DNA of 64,000 nucleotides. Origin: Eustoma russellianum. Its lineage: Eukaryota; Streptophyta; Magnoliopsida; Gentianales; Gentianaceae. Below are positions 24,191-34,905 of the stretch, in pieces. Within the stretch, counting starts at the first letter, position 1. Each line of letters begins with the position of its first letter. A program made the translations under genes and the position numbers. The notes below the pieces were generated by a model, which worked only from the letters and a program-made list of their open reading frames with translations, ran no database searches and was not told where the DNA came from. The stretch is taken from assembly GCA_036186865.1 (NCBI GenBank), contig AP025040.1, positions 36,571,425-36,635,424 on the forward strand. Reading direction: 5' to 3'.

Positions 24191-26254
24191 TGTTATACCC
24201 GTTAAAAAAATGATACAAAAATAAATAAAATATGGTATAATACTTATATATATATATAGAGAGACAGAGAGAATCGGAAGAAACCCTTCAAATAACCCCC
24301 CATCATTAAATTGTTTTAGCCATTAATCTCCTATCTACTTGAGAAATGAAACATTCACTATTGTCAATTATAAGAAGGGGCCAAACGGCCATGTGCTGGG
24401 AAGAAAAAGAAAATTGTGAGCAAAGTTAAAAAGGTGAGAAAGGGAACTGAGAGGGAATAGAAAGAATAGAGAAAAGGAAGGAAAAGGAAAAGAAAGGAAA
24501 AAGGAATTGCACCACCAACACCACCACCACAACCACTACAACACCACCAAAATTGTTAGCTTACAACCAAAAGGTAAGTGACCACTCTCTTTTTGCGCTA
24601 ATTTTATATATGTAGTTTGATTGCTATATGCTTCATTTATTATTTATTTGCATGTTATAATTCAATTTTGATATATTATATGTTTTGGTTGTTTTCTTTG
24701 TAGCGTAAGAAAGGTTATGCATATGTTTAAATATATATGTTCGACTGTCATTTCAAAATTTTAAGTTTAAATGTGTTAATTAGAAGTTTGGTAGTTAAAT
24801 TGGTAATAGAATTGAGATTGGATATTTTAATTTAGGTTGAAGAAAGTAAAGGAAAAAAAGGCCTAGAATTTCATTAGCAGGCTGGAAGACAAAATAAAAA
24901 GGGGATGGTTTCGAAGTGGGCTGGGGGGAAGGCTGATGGAAGTTGGCCCAATAGAAGGAAAATGAAAAAAAAAAGAAGAAACAAGCCTGCATAGCTGCCG
25001 AAAGGGGGGAAACTAGGCTGGCTGTGCGCGGGCTGGGGTTTGAGTCTTGGGCAGGGGCGGGCTGGGGGCTAAGGAGGGATTTGGGTTGGGGTTGTAAATA
25101 AAGGGAAGGAAAGAGTTGGTTTGGGGTTTTATTTTGTTTTGGGTTTTAAGTGTAGTTTTAATTTAGAAAAAAACAGTAATTCTTCTTTATAAAAAAAACT
25201 GATTTTTGTAAATTAACAAGAAACTGTATATTAAATAAAAACTGAAAATTTAGTATAGGAGTTGTGGCCATTAAAATGAAAAGAATAAGTAATTAAATCA
25301 TTTTCTCAAATGTTAAATAAAAATAAAACTAAAATCAGATTTCGATTTATTTTAGAAAAATATATTTTATTACATATAAATTCAAAATATCTAAACTATA
25401 TTTAAGGATACTTAGGAAACCAAAAGTTAAGATAGATAATTTCTTTAATAGGTAATTTGATTCATATTTGTATATAAAAGAGCAATAATTTAGAATTATT
25501 TAAGAGAGACAAGAGAAATTTTTGAAATGTGGAAAAGAGTGGAGAAAAGAGGAAAAGGAGAAAAGTGTGTGGTGCGGCATATTACATTGCATTTCTTGGC
25601 ACGTGCATTGTCCTTCAGGACGTGTGGCCCTATGAGGAGTGTGGTCCTTCGGGACGTGTGGCCTGATGAGGCATGTGGTAGGATCACCTCGAGGTTCATG
25701 CATTGCACGGTAGAGAGACATGCATTCGTATATTGAGATGTCGTTGTGTGTGACACAAGCATGCATCATGACATCGCATAATTGTTGTGCTGTGCTTTTA
25801 TTTATTTACTTAGTTATTCATGTTTATACATGTGCCACGTGTTGTTTGTTGCCATATATGAAATTGTTCGGAAAGATGCAGAAACCTACTGGGTGATATT
25901 TCTATATCACTCACCCCTTTATTTTTCATCAGGTGAGCAAGAGTACGACTACATATACATAGAGGACGGAGCTGAGTTCGGGCAGTGGGGTAGTTAGAAC
26001 AAGAAGATTTTACTTTGGCAGTTTTATTTCCTTTATGTTGACGTGTAATAATGAATTTAGACATGATGCTTATCTGATGTTGGAAATTGAAACGTTGAAA
26101 TAAAATGAATGTTTATTTTATTTATTTCGTTTCCGCTGCGAAGTTTTCTACGACTGCTGACATGTAAGAGAATTGAACAACGCTTTGTAGTTCTCGTAGC
26201 AGACTACGGCGGGTGCACCGTTTCTGATGTAGGGTTTGGGAGCTGGGCGCTACA
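24191..26254 (+). repeat. 5' LTR of G1
   Basis: TGTTATACCC ... GGGCGCTACA, 2064 bp, followed by the primer site. It contains a TA tract near 24249, a 17-bp minisatellite at about 25609-25680 and a short stem-loop at 25891-25915. The reading frames inside it are not genes. Confidence 0.85.
25891..25915 (+). promoter_or_regulatory. Stem-loop in G1 LTR
   Basis: GGTGATAT-TTCT-ATATCAC forms a perfect short hairpin. Related hairpins lie in the duplicated segment (26833-26853), in G2 (23811-23822) and in G3 (53547-53564 and 59308-59325). Confidence 0.5.
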
Positions 26255-26268
26255 GGTGGTATCAGAGC
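26255..26268 (+). other. Primer binding site of G1
   Basis: GGTGGTATCAGAGC directly after the LTR, complementary to initiator tRNA-Met. Confidence 0.9.
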
Positions 26269-26320
26269 CGAGGTTCCAGATCCGTCTCGAAGACGCAGTA
26301 TTAACTAGATCACTTAGACG

Positions 26321-26887
26321 TAAATTACCAAAAGTTAAGATAGATAATTTAATTAATAGGTAATTTGATTCATAATTGTATATAAGAGAGAAATAATTTA
26401 GAATTATTTAAGAGAGATAAGAGAAATTTTAGAAATGTGGAAATGAGTGGAGAAAAGAGGAAAAGGAGAAAAGTGTGTGGTGCGGCATATTACATTACAT
26501 TTTATGGTACGTGTATTGTCCCTCGGTACGTATGGTCCTACGGGACGTGTGGTCCTATGGAACATGTGGCCCTATGAAGCGTGTGGCCCGATGGGGCGTG
26601 TGGCCTAATGAGGCGTGTGGTAGGATCACCTCGAGGTTCATGCATTGCACGGTAAAGATACCGGCATTCGTATGTTGAGATATCGTTATGTGTGACACAA
26701 GCATGCATCATGACATCGCATAACTGTTGTGCTGTGCTTTTATTTATTTACTTAGTTATTCATGTTTATACATGTGCTACGTGCTGTTTGTTGCCATTTT
26801 TGAATTGTTCAGAAAGAGGCGGGAACCTACCAGGTGATATTTCTATATCACTCACCACTTTATCTTCCCCAGGTGAGCAGGAGTAGA
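26321..26887 (+). repeat. LTR segment duplicated into the G1 leader
   Basis: About 567 bp closely matching LTR positions 25415-25940, including the minisatellite (expanded to about six 17-bp units at 26513-26625) and the stem-loop. It is flanked by a 13-bp direct repeat TAAATTACCAAAA (26321-26333 and 26888-26900). It replaces the expected gag start, since gag homology resumes right after it. Confidence 0.8.
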
Positions 26888-27915
26888 TAAATTACCAAAA
26901 TACCCTTATTTATGAATTTCAGAACAATAACATCGCTGAGGCCTTGGTCACTCTGACGAATATTGTTGCTCACCAGCAGCAACAACTGAATCAGCAGATT
27001 CCTCCACCACCACCGCATCAGGGTCTGAGGTTCTTTTACAAAGAGATGCAGAATACCCGAGCTCCTACCTTTCGGGGCACATCGAAATCGGAAGATGCTG
27101 AGATTTTGTTGAAAGAGATGTCTGATCACCTCCGACTTTTGCAGGTGCCCGTTGATCTGAGGGTAGAAGTTGTAGTACCTTTTTTAATTGGAGATGCTGA
27201 GGTTTGGTGGCGTAGTGTTGACATACGGTTGACTGCACCGATTACCTGGGTGCAGTTCTGTGAAGAATTCAGGAGATATTATGTCCCTAACAGTGTGTTT
27301 CTACATCAAATGGCAGAGTTTCAGGCTCTGACTCAGGGGAGTATGTCAGTAGCGGAATTACGTTGAGAAGTTTCATGCTCTGGGGCAGTACGTGCCGCCT
27401 ACTATGACTGATCAGAGACTGAAGATGTTGAAGTCAGAACTGGTTTGAGATCTGAGATACAGACTGGGCTGGTGAATGCGAGGGCTCGGATGTTTGACGA
27501 TCTATTGGAAGCATGTCGGGAAGTGGATGGAGATTTCAGAAGGGTGAGTGCTGAGGATCGTGGCAAGAGACCACAAGATGATTTTGGATCAGGTAAGTCT
27601 GGGACGTCAGCCTACAGAGTACAGTTTATGTCACCGCAACAGCAGCCGCATGGAAACTTTGGACAGCCTCAGTGGAATGCAGGACCGCCAGCGCCATGTG
27701 CTTACTGTGGCCAGAATCATACGGGTGAATGCTGGAGGAAGAACAATGTCCGTTACAAGTGTGGTAAGATTGGACACTACGCAGGGAATGTCCTGAGCAG
27801 AAGGCAGTGCCACAGCAGCTGCAGGGTGGTCAGCCGAAGGGAAGGACGAAGACGATTGCCAGAGTACATGCCATGACTGATCTTGAGGTGGAAGCGACAA
27901 ACGAAGTTGTGACAG
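26888..27915 (+). pseudogene. G1 gag, broken, lacking its N-terminus
   Basis: The retrotransposon Gag core is readable from about 26930 (A-L-V-T-L-T-N-I-V-A-H-Q-Q), then G-L-R-F-F-Y-K-E-M-Q, F-R-G-T and E-V-W-W-R-S, matching G3 Gag. A 1-base frameshift occurs at about 27365. The zinc region near 27695-27780 reads C-A-Y-C-G-Q-N-H then Y-K-C-G-K-I-G-H, so the first cysteine of the second knuckle is changed to tyrosine. The last codons are M-T-D-L-E-V-E-A ... V-V-T-G, after which the sequence enters a GT...AG segment with an early TAA stop. No natural start codon is found because the leader duplication replaced it. Confidence 0.8.
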
Positions 27916-28008
27916 GTACCATTTAAATAATTCAGTTATTTAATTGTTATACGTGTTTCATTATATGTTAAAAACTTGCGTATTTATTTAGTCCTTGAAT
28001 TACGATAG
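27916..28008 (+). other. Putative intron at the G1 gag-protease junction (93 bp)
   Basis: Starts GTACCATTTAA and ends ACGATAG. The upstream codon is split after its first base (phase 1). Removing the segment joins V-V-T-G to S-I-L-V-N-E-V-P-A-N with no lost or extra codon. Retained, it stops translation after V-T-G-T-I. The same position is interrupted in G3 and G4. Confidence 0.7.
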
Positions 28009-29935
28009 GATCAATCCTGGTTAATGAAGTACCGGCTAATGTACTTTTTGATAGTTGTGCGAGCCACTCGTTTATCGCAAAGAGATTCGTGAAGTATTTG
28101 GACATGTTTTTAGAATGGTTAGAAAATCCTGATCGAGTGCAAGCTGCTGGTGATACAGTGATAATCTCACATCATCAGTACAAAGGGTGTAAATTGAAAA
28201 TTGAGGAACAGATGTTCACTACTATGCTTATTCTGATTCACTTAAACGATTTCGATGCCATTCTTGGGATGGACTGGCTGGCGGAGCATCATGCGAATAT
28301 AAATTGCCGGCAGAAGAAAAGTCAGTATTAGAGGTCCGGATGCAAAAGAGGTGGTGTTTCAAGGGAAATTTAAGTTGAAGAAGGTTGTGAAGAAAATCTA
28401 TCTGACTGCAGTGCAGGCACATCGGATGCTGCAGAAAGGCGCAGAAGGTTTTCTGGTATATGCAATGGACTCGAAGCAAGAGGTGCCGACAATTGATCAA
28501 ATTCTGGTAGTGAACGAATTCAAAGATGTGTTTCCAGATGAGTTACCGGGTCTGCCACCAAGTCGCGAAGTTGAGTTTGAGATAAATCTCATTTGAGGAG
28601 CCGAGCCAATCTCAGAGACACCTTACCGTATGGTTCCGACAGAGTTAAAAGAATTGAAAGATCAGTTGCAAGAGCTTCTTGATCGGAAGTTTATCCGTCC
28701 GAGTGTTTCACCGTGGGGAGCTCCGGTGTTGTTTGTCAAGAAGAAGGACGGAAGCTTGAGACTGTGTATTGATTATCGTGAAATCAATAAGATCATGATA
28801 AAGAATAAGTACCCACTCCCTCGGATTGATGATTTGTTTGATCAGCTGAAAGGCGCAAGAGTGTTTTCTAAGATTGATCTGCGGTCCGGGTATCATCAGC
28901 TGAGAGTTAAGGCAGAAGATGTAGAGAGACAGCGTTTCGTACCCGATACGGTCATTATGAATTCTTGGTGATGCTGTTCGGTTTGACTAATGCTCCAGCT
29001 GCATTTATGGACCTGATGAATACTGTATTCAGAGAACAGCTGGACAAGTTTGTAGTTGTTTTCGTTGACGACATTCTGGTGTACTGTTCGAGTAAAGAGA
29101 AGCATGCTGAACACTTGAGAGAAATACTGGAGACTTAGAGACAGAAGAAAATGTACGTTAAGTTCAGCAAATGCGAATTCTGGCTGCAGAGCATGGCATT
29201 TTTGGGACATGTAGTATCGGAGGAAGGGATATCACTGGATCTGAAGAAAATAGAGGCAATCACTGAATGGCCACGACCAACAAATGTGACTGAAGTGAGA
29301 AGCTTCTTGGGGTTGGCTGGCTATTACGGAAAGATCGTGGAAGGATTTTCAAGCATTGCAGTTCCGTTGAGTCGATCAACGCAGAAAAAGATGAAATTTG
29401 AATGGACTGCTGAGTGCGAGAGGAGTTTTAATGAGTTGAAGAAGAGACTGACCACAGCACCTGTATTGACGCAGCCCTCTGGTTCGGATGGGTTCGTCAT
29501 ATACAATGACGCCTCCAGGAATGGACTGGGTATGTATATGATTTCAAGTTTGAATATTATATACATGTCAAGTTGTGGTCTAATTTTTTTATTACAGGTT
29601 GTGTACTTATGCAAGAAGTCAAGGTTATCGCATATGCCTCTCGACAATTAAAGGCATATGAGTGGAATTACCCAACTCATGATCTTGAGTTGGCAGCGGT
29701 AGTATTCGCACTTAAAATATAGAGACATTACCTTTATGGAGCAAAGTGTGAGGTTTCACGGATCACAATTGTCTGAAATACCTATTTACACAAAAGGAGT
29801 TAAATATGCGACAAAGAAGATGGTTAGAATTGCTGAAGGATTACGATCTGACCATCAGTTATCATCCTGGAAAAGCAAATAAAGTGGCTGATGCATTGAG
29901 CCGGAATCTAGTCATGCAGGCCAGACACCGCTAGA
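28009..29935 (+). pseudogene. G1 protease - RT - RNase H, broken
   Basis: Protease has L-F-D-S-C-A-S-H-S-F near 28045: the Gly of the usual D-S-G-A active site is Cys. RT is readable at 28351-28971 (P-W-G-A-P-V-L-F-V-K-K-K-D-G and L-C-I-D-Y-R-E) and 28975-29150, with the catalytic box V-D-D near 29066; frameshifts occur near 28340 and 28920, and stops near 28596 and 29137. RNase H spans 29151-29935 with I-Y-N-D-A-S-R-N-G-L-G and later V-A-D-A-L-S-R. The D-A-S stretch is split by a GT...AG segment at 29530-29597. The enzyme would copy the RNA genome and remove the RNA strand. Confidence 0.85.
29530..29597 (+). other. Putative intron in G1 RNase H (68 bp)
   Basis: Starts GTATGTATATG and ends in a T-rich tract plus ATTACAG. 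Excision joins N-G-L-G to C-V-L-M-Q without loss, and G4 has N-G-L-G-C-V-L-M-Q uninterrupted. Phase 1. The strong donor, the T-rich tract before the acceptor and the exact frame repair argue for a spliceosomal intron. Confidence 0.7.
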
Positions 29936-31441
29936 GAGAGAGAGATGGTTGAGTTCGATCTTGATATTGTTGATTCCACAACAAGTGTTTGGGCTACACT
30001 TACTATTACTCCTACATTGGTGGAGCAGATTAAGGAGGCACAGAAAGAAGATGCTGATTTGAAAATGGTTTGTGACCGAATGCTGACTAGTCAAGCGGAT
30101 GGCTACCAGGTACATGATGACGGGAGTCTATGGTTCCAGGGAAGACTGTGTCTACCGAATAGAGAGGAAATACGGAAAGAGTTGTTGAAAGAAGCTCATA
30201 ATTCTAAGTTATCTATCCATCTGGGAGCGACAAAGATGTACAATGATCTCAAGAAACAATATTGGTGGTGTGGGATGAAGCGTCACATTGCTGAATACAT
30301 CGAGAGATGTTTAGTTTGTCAGCAGGTAAAAGCTGAGCACCAGAGACCTGGAGGGTTAATGATGACATTGGAGATACCTGAATGGAAATGGAGCACATCA
30401 CAATGGACTTTGTTGTGGGACTTCCGAGAACTCGTAATGGCAATGATATGATTTGGGTAATAGTAGATCGGTTGATGAAGTCGGCTCATTTTCTACCTGT
30501 GCCGAGTAATGTAACTCTGGAAAGACTTGTGACTCTGTATATCGACAACATTATCAGCTTGCATGGAGTGCCAGTAAGTATCGTATTGGATCGAGATCTG
30601 AGAGTTACATCTAGATTTTGGTCGGCATGCTAGAGGGATTGGGCACTGATTTGCGTTTGAGTATGGCATTCCATCCACAGACAGACGGGGCAGTTTGAAA
30701 GGACAATTCCGACATTAGAAGATATGCTGCGAGCTTGTGTCTTGGATTTTAAAGGAAATTGGGATAGCATGGTGAAACTGATCGAATTCTTTTATAACAA
30801 TAGCCATCACAACGCTATTGGTATGGCACCATTTGAGGCGTTATATAGTCACAAGTGCCGGTCGCCGGTGTACTAGGATGAAGTTGGGGAGTGAGCTGTC
30901 ACCGTGCCAAAATTAATTGAGTAGACTAAGAAAAGATCAAGATTATTCGTGAAAGGCTCAAAGTTGCTCAAGACCGGAATAAAAGCTGGGCGGATTCCAA
31001 AAGGCGACTGTTAGAGTTTGTAGTAGGAGAAAAGGTATATTTGAAGGTAACATCATGAAAGGGGTGGCGCAGTTTGGAGTAAAATTGAAATTGAGTCCTC
31101 GTTACATTGGCCCCTACGAGGTACTCGAAAGAGTTGGAACACTGGCTTAAAAGTTGGCTTTACCCCCGGCGTTAGCTCAAGTTCACAATGTATTTCACGT
31201 GTCGTAATTAAGAAGGTATGTTCCGGATCCGAGTCACATACTAGATGAAAGATCGTTGAAAGTTAGACCTGGCGTGACTTACGAAGAGGTTCCGGTAAAG
31301 ATCGTAGACCGTAAAGATCAAGAGTTGAGACGGAGAATCATATCATATGTCAAAGTTCAATAGAGCAACCATGCTGAAAGAGAAGCGACATGGGAACTCG
31401 AAGAGCAAATGCATGAGAAGTATCCGCATCTATTTGCATAA
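29936..31441 (+). pseudogene. G1 integrase with chromodomain-like end, broken
   Basis: The zinc region has H-N-S-K-L-S-I-H-L-G and C-L-V-C-Q near 30195-30320. The catalytic core carries M-D-F-V-V-G-L-P, then S-I-V-L-D-R-D, where Ser/Asp neighbours have changed, and the final Glu region is broken by a frameshift near 30690. A later stretch near 31080-31440 carries G-P-Y-E-V-L-E, V-F-H-V-S and the Tekay-type chromodomain end W-E-L-E-E-Q. Numerous stops. Integrase would insert the copied DNA, and the chromodomain is thought to steer it to heterochromatin. Confidence 0.8.
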
Positions 31442-31472
31442 GGTACGCAAGTTTTGAGGTCGAAACTTATTG

Positions 31473-31486
31473 TAAGAGGGAGAGAC
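31473..31486 (+). other. Polypurine tract of G1
   Basis: TAAGAGGGAGAGAC just before the 3' LTR start TGTTATACCC. Confidence 0.8.
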
Positions 31487-31560
31487 TGTTATACCCGTTA
31501 AAAAATGATACAAAAATAAATAAAATAAGATATAATACTTATATATATATATATATATAT
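31487..31560 (+). repeat. 3' LTR of G1, truncated to about 74 bp
   Basis: Repeats the start of the 5' LTR with only a few differences and ends in (TA)n, where LINE-C 3' sequence (TTTTTGTAAACACAC) takes over. The rest of the LTR is not seen on the far side. Confidence 0.8.
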
Positions 31561-31704
31561 TTTTTGTAAACACACTTTTTTTATTTAAGAAGCCTCACTT
31601 GTGGTCGAGGTAAACCATATTATAATCGTCATTGTATGAAAATAAATGCAACAGTGAACTAATGATGGCTAATCTCCAGTCGTATATGATATGCCGCATT
31701 AAAA

Positions 31705-31749
31705 CCTTGCCAAGTAAAACCACCCTTGTGGATAAAACCTTGGCGAAGG
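31705..31749 (-). promoter_or_regulatory. Conserved two-stem RNA element, LINE-C 3' UTR
   Basis: CCTT-GCCAAG ... CCAC-CCTT-GTGG ... CTTGGC-G-AAGG: an outer stem, a middle stem and an apical hairpin. The middle stem differs from the other copies by paired changes. Confidence 0.7.
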
Positions 31750-32293
31750 AAAAAGCGTTCATATTTATACGGCTGTTGAAACGGCCAAAGCTAAAGAAAA
31801 TTGAATACAGTGGAGTGCCTCTATGATGACAGACGTAGTTGCTGCATGATACCAGCTTTGTGACCGTGATGGAGTAAGTTTGGCATGCACCTCAGCAAAG
31901 GCAAAGGAAGTTGATATTAGATATGCAATGACAATACAATGGAGAGAAAACTTTCAAACGAAAGCCATACCCAAGACGCCTTGGCTCAGCTTGAACCAAG
32001 GCGACAGCAGCTGTAGCGGGCATCTAGGTATAAGAAAAAGTAGCTTCAGGAATGAGCCCCTCAATTTTGACGGAGAGCACTTGCATCCGCACGTGGTATT
32101 TGTTTGAAGTAGAATCCGCTATGATAGAGCCAACAGAATAGTAAGACAACTATATGCGTATAAAGTAAAGTTGTGAACTTTCTGCATGCATAAAATGATG
32201 ACTTATGAAAAAGAAACACATCAGCGTTGCCTGTGACTGATATGGGCACAAGCAACGTAAAAGATGTAGCGCCAACACAATGTGAGACATTTG

Positions 32294-34030
32294 TCAACAT
32301 CGGAAAGGAGGCAGCTGAAGATCCGTGCATAGAGCTCCGCGAACTTCGCACGGAAGTTCATGAAGAGACGTGTAGCGCTGCAACCCGGCTGCTCTGTAAC
32401 CATGTCGTGCTAGCCAATGAGAGGTTGTATTGGCTTCCCAGAGACAATACTGGAGTGTTGATTGGTTTAGCTCAAGAACTGTCTTGCACGCTAAATATCC
32501 GCCGCCAACCAACCTGTTAGTGGCCGAGATCCGGCCAACAAGGTGATCATAGGTTGGCAGTCCGTCTCCAATATTATGTTGTTATACTCTTGTGCAAAGT
32601 GAATCAATGCAAATGTCATGGCTAGTAATTCCGCCCTTAGAGGCCCAACCAACGGCAGTGAAAAACATATAGCCGAAAGCATGTGTCCTTGGTCCATTCT
32701 CAAAACCGCTCCTCCTGCTGCTAGGTTTCGTCCTACGGTGGCGTCAACGTTTAACTTCAGTTTGCCCGACGGTGGCAGCTGCCAGCGGATAATGCTCAGT
32801 CGTTTAGTGCGCAATGTTGGAGAAGAATGAAGGTCTATTATATGTGGGATTGAGGTGGCAAACTTTTTCCCATTCATGGCGGAACACCATGTGCATATAG
32901 CCATCTTGGTCTTACTGTATAAACGCGCATAATCGAAATGCTCTTCACCAAACCTGCTGGCCGCGTATGTTTTCCATATTTCCCAAGCAACAACCGAAGG
33001 TACCATTGCTTTAAGTTGTCCCAGCATTGATGTTCGAGTTGATGTTCGCCACCAACGAAAGAGGTGAACCTTAATGGTACGAGACAATGGCATTGGTCCG
33101 GAGAAAATAGCTGCCATTTCCATCCATAGTGGTCGGATTTTTGAGCATTGGAGAAATACATAGTCTTGATCATCATTATCCGTATGACAAAAAACACATT
33201 GTGATGGATATGGCGTCAACCAATAGCGCAGGTTGTTAACCATTGGGCGGGAGCAATTCCAAAGTCGCCATAGAAATATTTTTTGACCCGGGTGAGAATT
33301 TTTCCACCAAATATAGCGTGTTTCAACCATAGAGAGACCATCTTTCGCAATTAGTGAGTAGGCCGATTTAATAGAAAATTGCCCATTGTCATCCGGCACC
33401 CAATGAATGATATCATGCGTCCTTCTAATATTCAACTCCATGAAATCATGAATGCTACATAGTCTCTTCCACGTTGACGAATCATAAATGTGAGAATAAA
33501 TAGAAGAACGATGTCCATATTTTCACCTACAGAATTCAGCCCATAATGTATTTGAGTGGAATATTTCCACCACAGTTGATAATCATAAGCTTTTTGAACA
33601 TATGAAAGATTGCGAATACCTAATCCTCCCTCTTCAGTTGCGCGACAGATTGAAGGCCAAGACTGCCAATGATGTCTACTTTTCTAAAGAAACGATGCCA
33701 TTTTACGATTTAAAGTATTAATCACACTTTTTGGTAGGCGTGAACTCGCAATGAGATGCGTGGGAATCGTATTTAGCGCATATGTGATGAGTATTATCCT
33801 GCCAGCCATCGATAGTAATTTGTTCGACCAAGATGACAAATTAGCCTCAAAGTGGTTGATGAGAGGAGTGCAATATCTGGATTTGTTGATTCCCTTATGC
33901 AAATATGATCCAAAATACTTAATGGGCAATGATGTCGATCGCATGTCCAAAATATCCGATGAAGTACTAACCGAGACCCCAAGCCTGCAACAAATTAGCT
34001 TTTGTTATAATTAACTAGCTGTCCGGTGGC
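32294..34030 (-). pseudogene. LINE-C ORF2 C-terminal part (RT end, zf-RVT, RNase H)
   Basis: An open stretch of 316 codons at 32491-33441 carries zf-RVT (I-W-W-K-N-S-H-P-G-Q-K then C-V-F-C-H-T-D-N) and RNase H, with L-N-V-D-A-T-V-G-R, R-A-E-L-L-A and L-E-T-D-C as catalytic D-E-D segments. The fourth RNase H segment lies in another frame at 32294-32512 (E-A-N-T-T-S-H-W-L-A-R-H-G), where the usual Asp has drifted. The RT thumb is at 33684-33950 (S-L-P-I-K-Y-F-G). Some plant L1 elements are known to have acquired an archaeal-type RNase H here. Confidence 0.8.
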
Positions 34031-34059
34031 TTTTGCGCGAGCTGGCATAGATTGATGGA

Positions 34060-34345
34060 GTTGGAGCTGTCCTTTCATTATGGGCATGCTTCAAATGTGG
34101 TAAATATGTACTCTTTTTCCTTCGTGCAGGATTTTATCCACAAGAGTGGTTTTGCCTGCCAAGGTTTTGACGAGGCATATATACCACATTTGAACATTCC
34201 CCCTCCAAACAACGTGTATTATGGAGCTGTATTTTCCGACCACTCAGTAGTAACATTCGACTTTGTTATGACTTTATTTGTATCAAAGGTATTCCTCCGC
34301 CATAAGTGAGGGTTTTTTACTTAAATAAAATATGGAGACGTGGGC
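34060..34345 (+). mobile_element. LINE 3'-end fragment, plus strand
   Basis: A short, 5'-truncated LINE tail: the structured block at 34119-34164, then the terminal block CCGCCATAAGTGAGGG (reverse complement of the other tails) and a short A-rich end running into (AT)n. It is tail-to-tail with the minus-strand LINE beginning near 34400. Confidence 0.75.
34119..34164 (+). promoter_or_regulatory. Conserved two-stem RNA element, plus-strand LINE tail
   Basis: CCTT-CGT-GCAGG ... CCAC-AAGA-GTGG ... CCTGC-C-AAGG. Same architecture as the minus-strand copies. Confidence 0.7.
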
Positions 34346-34350
34346 TCCTT

Positions 34351-34352
<2 letters not shown>

Positions 34353-34399
<47 letters not shown>
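34353..34399. repeat. (AT)n microsatellite between two LINE tails
   Basis: Pure AT dinucleotides for about 47 bp, directly between a plus-strand and a minus-strand LINE 3' end. Confidence 0.9.
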
Positions 34400-34404
<5 letters not shown>

Positions 34405-34587
34405 GTGGTCACAGCCTACTTCATTTTATTATGAAATGTTCCTTCACTTACGGCAGAGGAATACCATGAAATAAAAGTGCATAATTCAAAAGAATGAAAC
34501 AACTCAAAGGATGAAAAATTGTACAGTGTAAGCCGTAGAATCTAGTGTAGATGAAGGTATGCCCATATTGAATATGCCTCATCAAAA

Positions 34588-34633
34588 CCTTGGCAAGCAA
34601 AACCACCCTTGTGGATAAAATCTTGCACGAAAG
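34588..34633 (-). promoter_or_regulatory. Conserved two-stem RNA element, 3' UTR
   Basis: CCTT-G-GCAAG ... CCAC-CCTT-GTGG ... CTTGC-ACG-AAAG in plus-strand spelling. The middle stem covaries with the other copies; the outer stem has one mismatch. Confidence 0.65.
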
Positions 34634-34905
34634 AAAAAGAGTACATATTTATCCAATATGTGATATCAATGTGGAACATAAGATAGTATTCAGGGACCCA
34701 AAGCCAATTCCACCGCGGTGGTGATCCGCCATCGTTCTCCAAAGCAGGCCATGCAAGACAAAGGAGAATCGCAAGTATATGCATGAAACATCGATAAAAT
34801 ATAAATCCATGTAGGAGCAACAGCGTACCCAGCCTGCCTGCATCCAGAAGAATGCAGGCAGCAAATGCATGAATATGCCAATCAATATGGAAGACGGTAG
34901 GAATG

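Larger units (their letters stand above)
24191..31560 (+). mobile_element. G1: Ty3/gypsy chromovirus (Tekay/Del-like), inserted in G2
   Basis: 5' LTR 24191-26254, primer site, an extra LTR-derived segment, gag, protease, RT, RNase H, integrase with chromodomain-like end, polypurine tract, then the first about 74 bp of a 3' LTR ending in a TA tract where LINE-C begins. Both LTR starts read TGTTATACCCGTTAAAA. Pol order (integrase last) and close similarity to G3 and G4 place it in Ty3/gypsy. Many stops and frameshifts are present. Two GT...AG segments interrupt the coding frame cleanly (27916-28008 and 29530-29597). Confidence 0.9.
31561..34030 (-). mobile_element. LINE-C: 5'-truncated L1-type LINE
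   Basis: The 3' end abuts the TA tract of the G1 LTR. On the minus strand the order is the end of RT, zf-RVT, RNase H, then a 3' UTR with the structured block at 31705-31749. Homology to LINE-D stops in RT near 34030. Confidence 0.8.

Noticed and set aside
26255..26268. Possible tRNA-Met gene fragments at the TGGTATCAGAGC strings
   Set aside because: Only the complement of the tRNA 3' end is present, always at an LTR edge, so these are primer sites.
27365..27445. Further intron in G1 gag
   Set aside because: The break is a single extra base at about 27365 with homology continuing immediately, so it is a frameshift.
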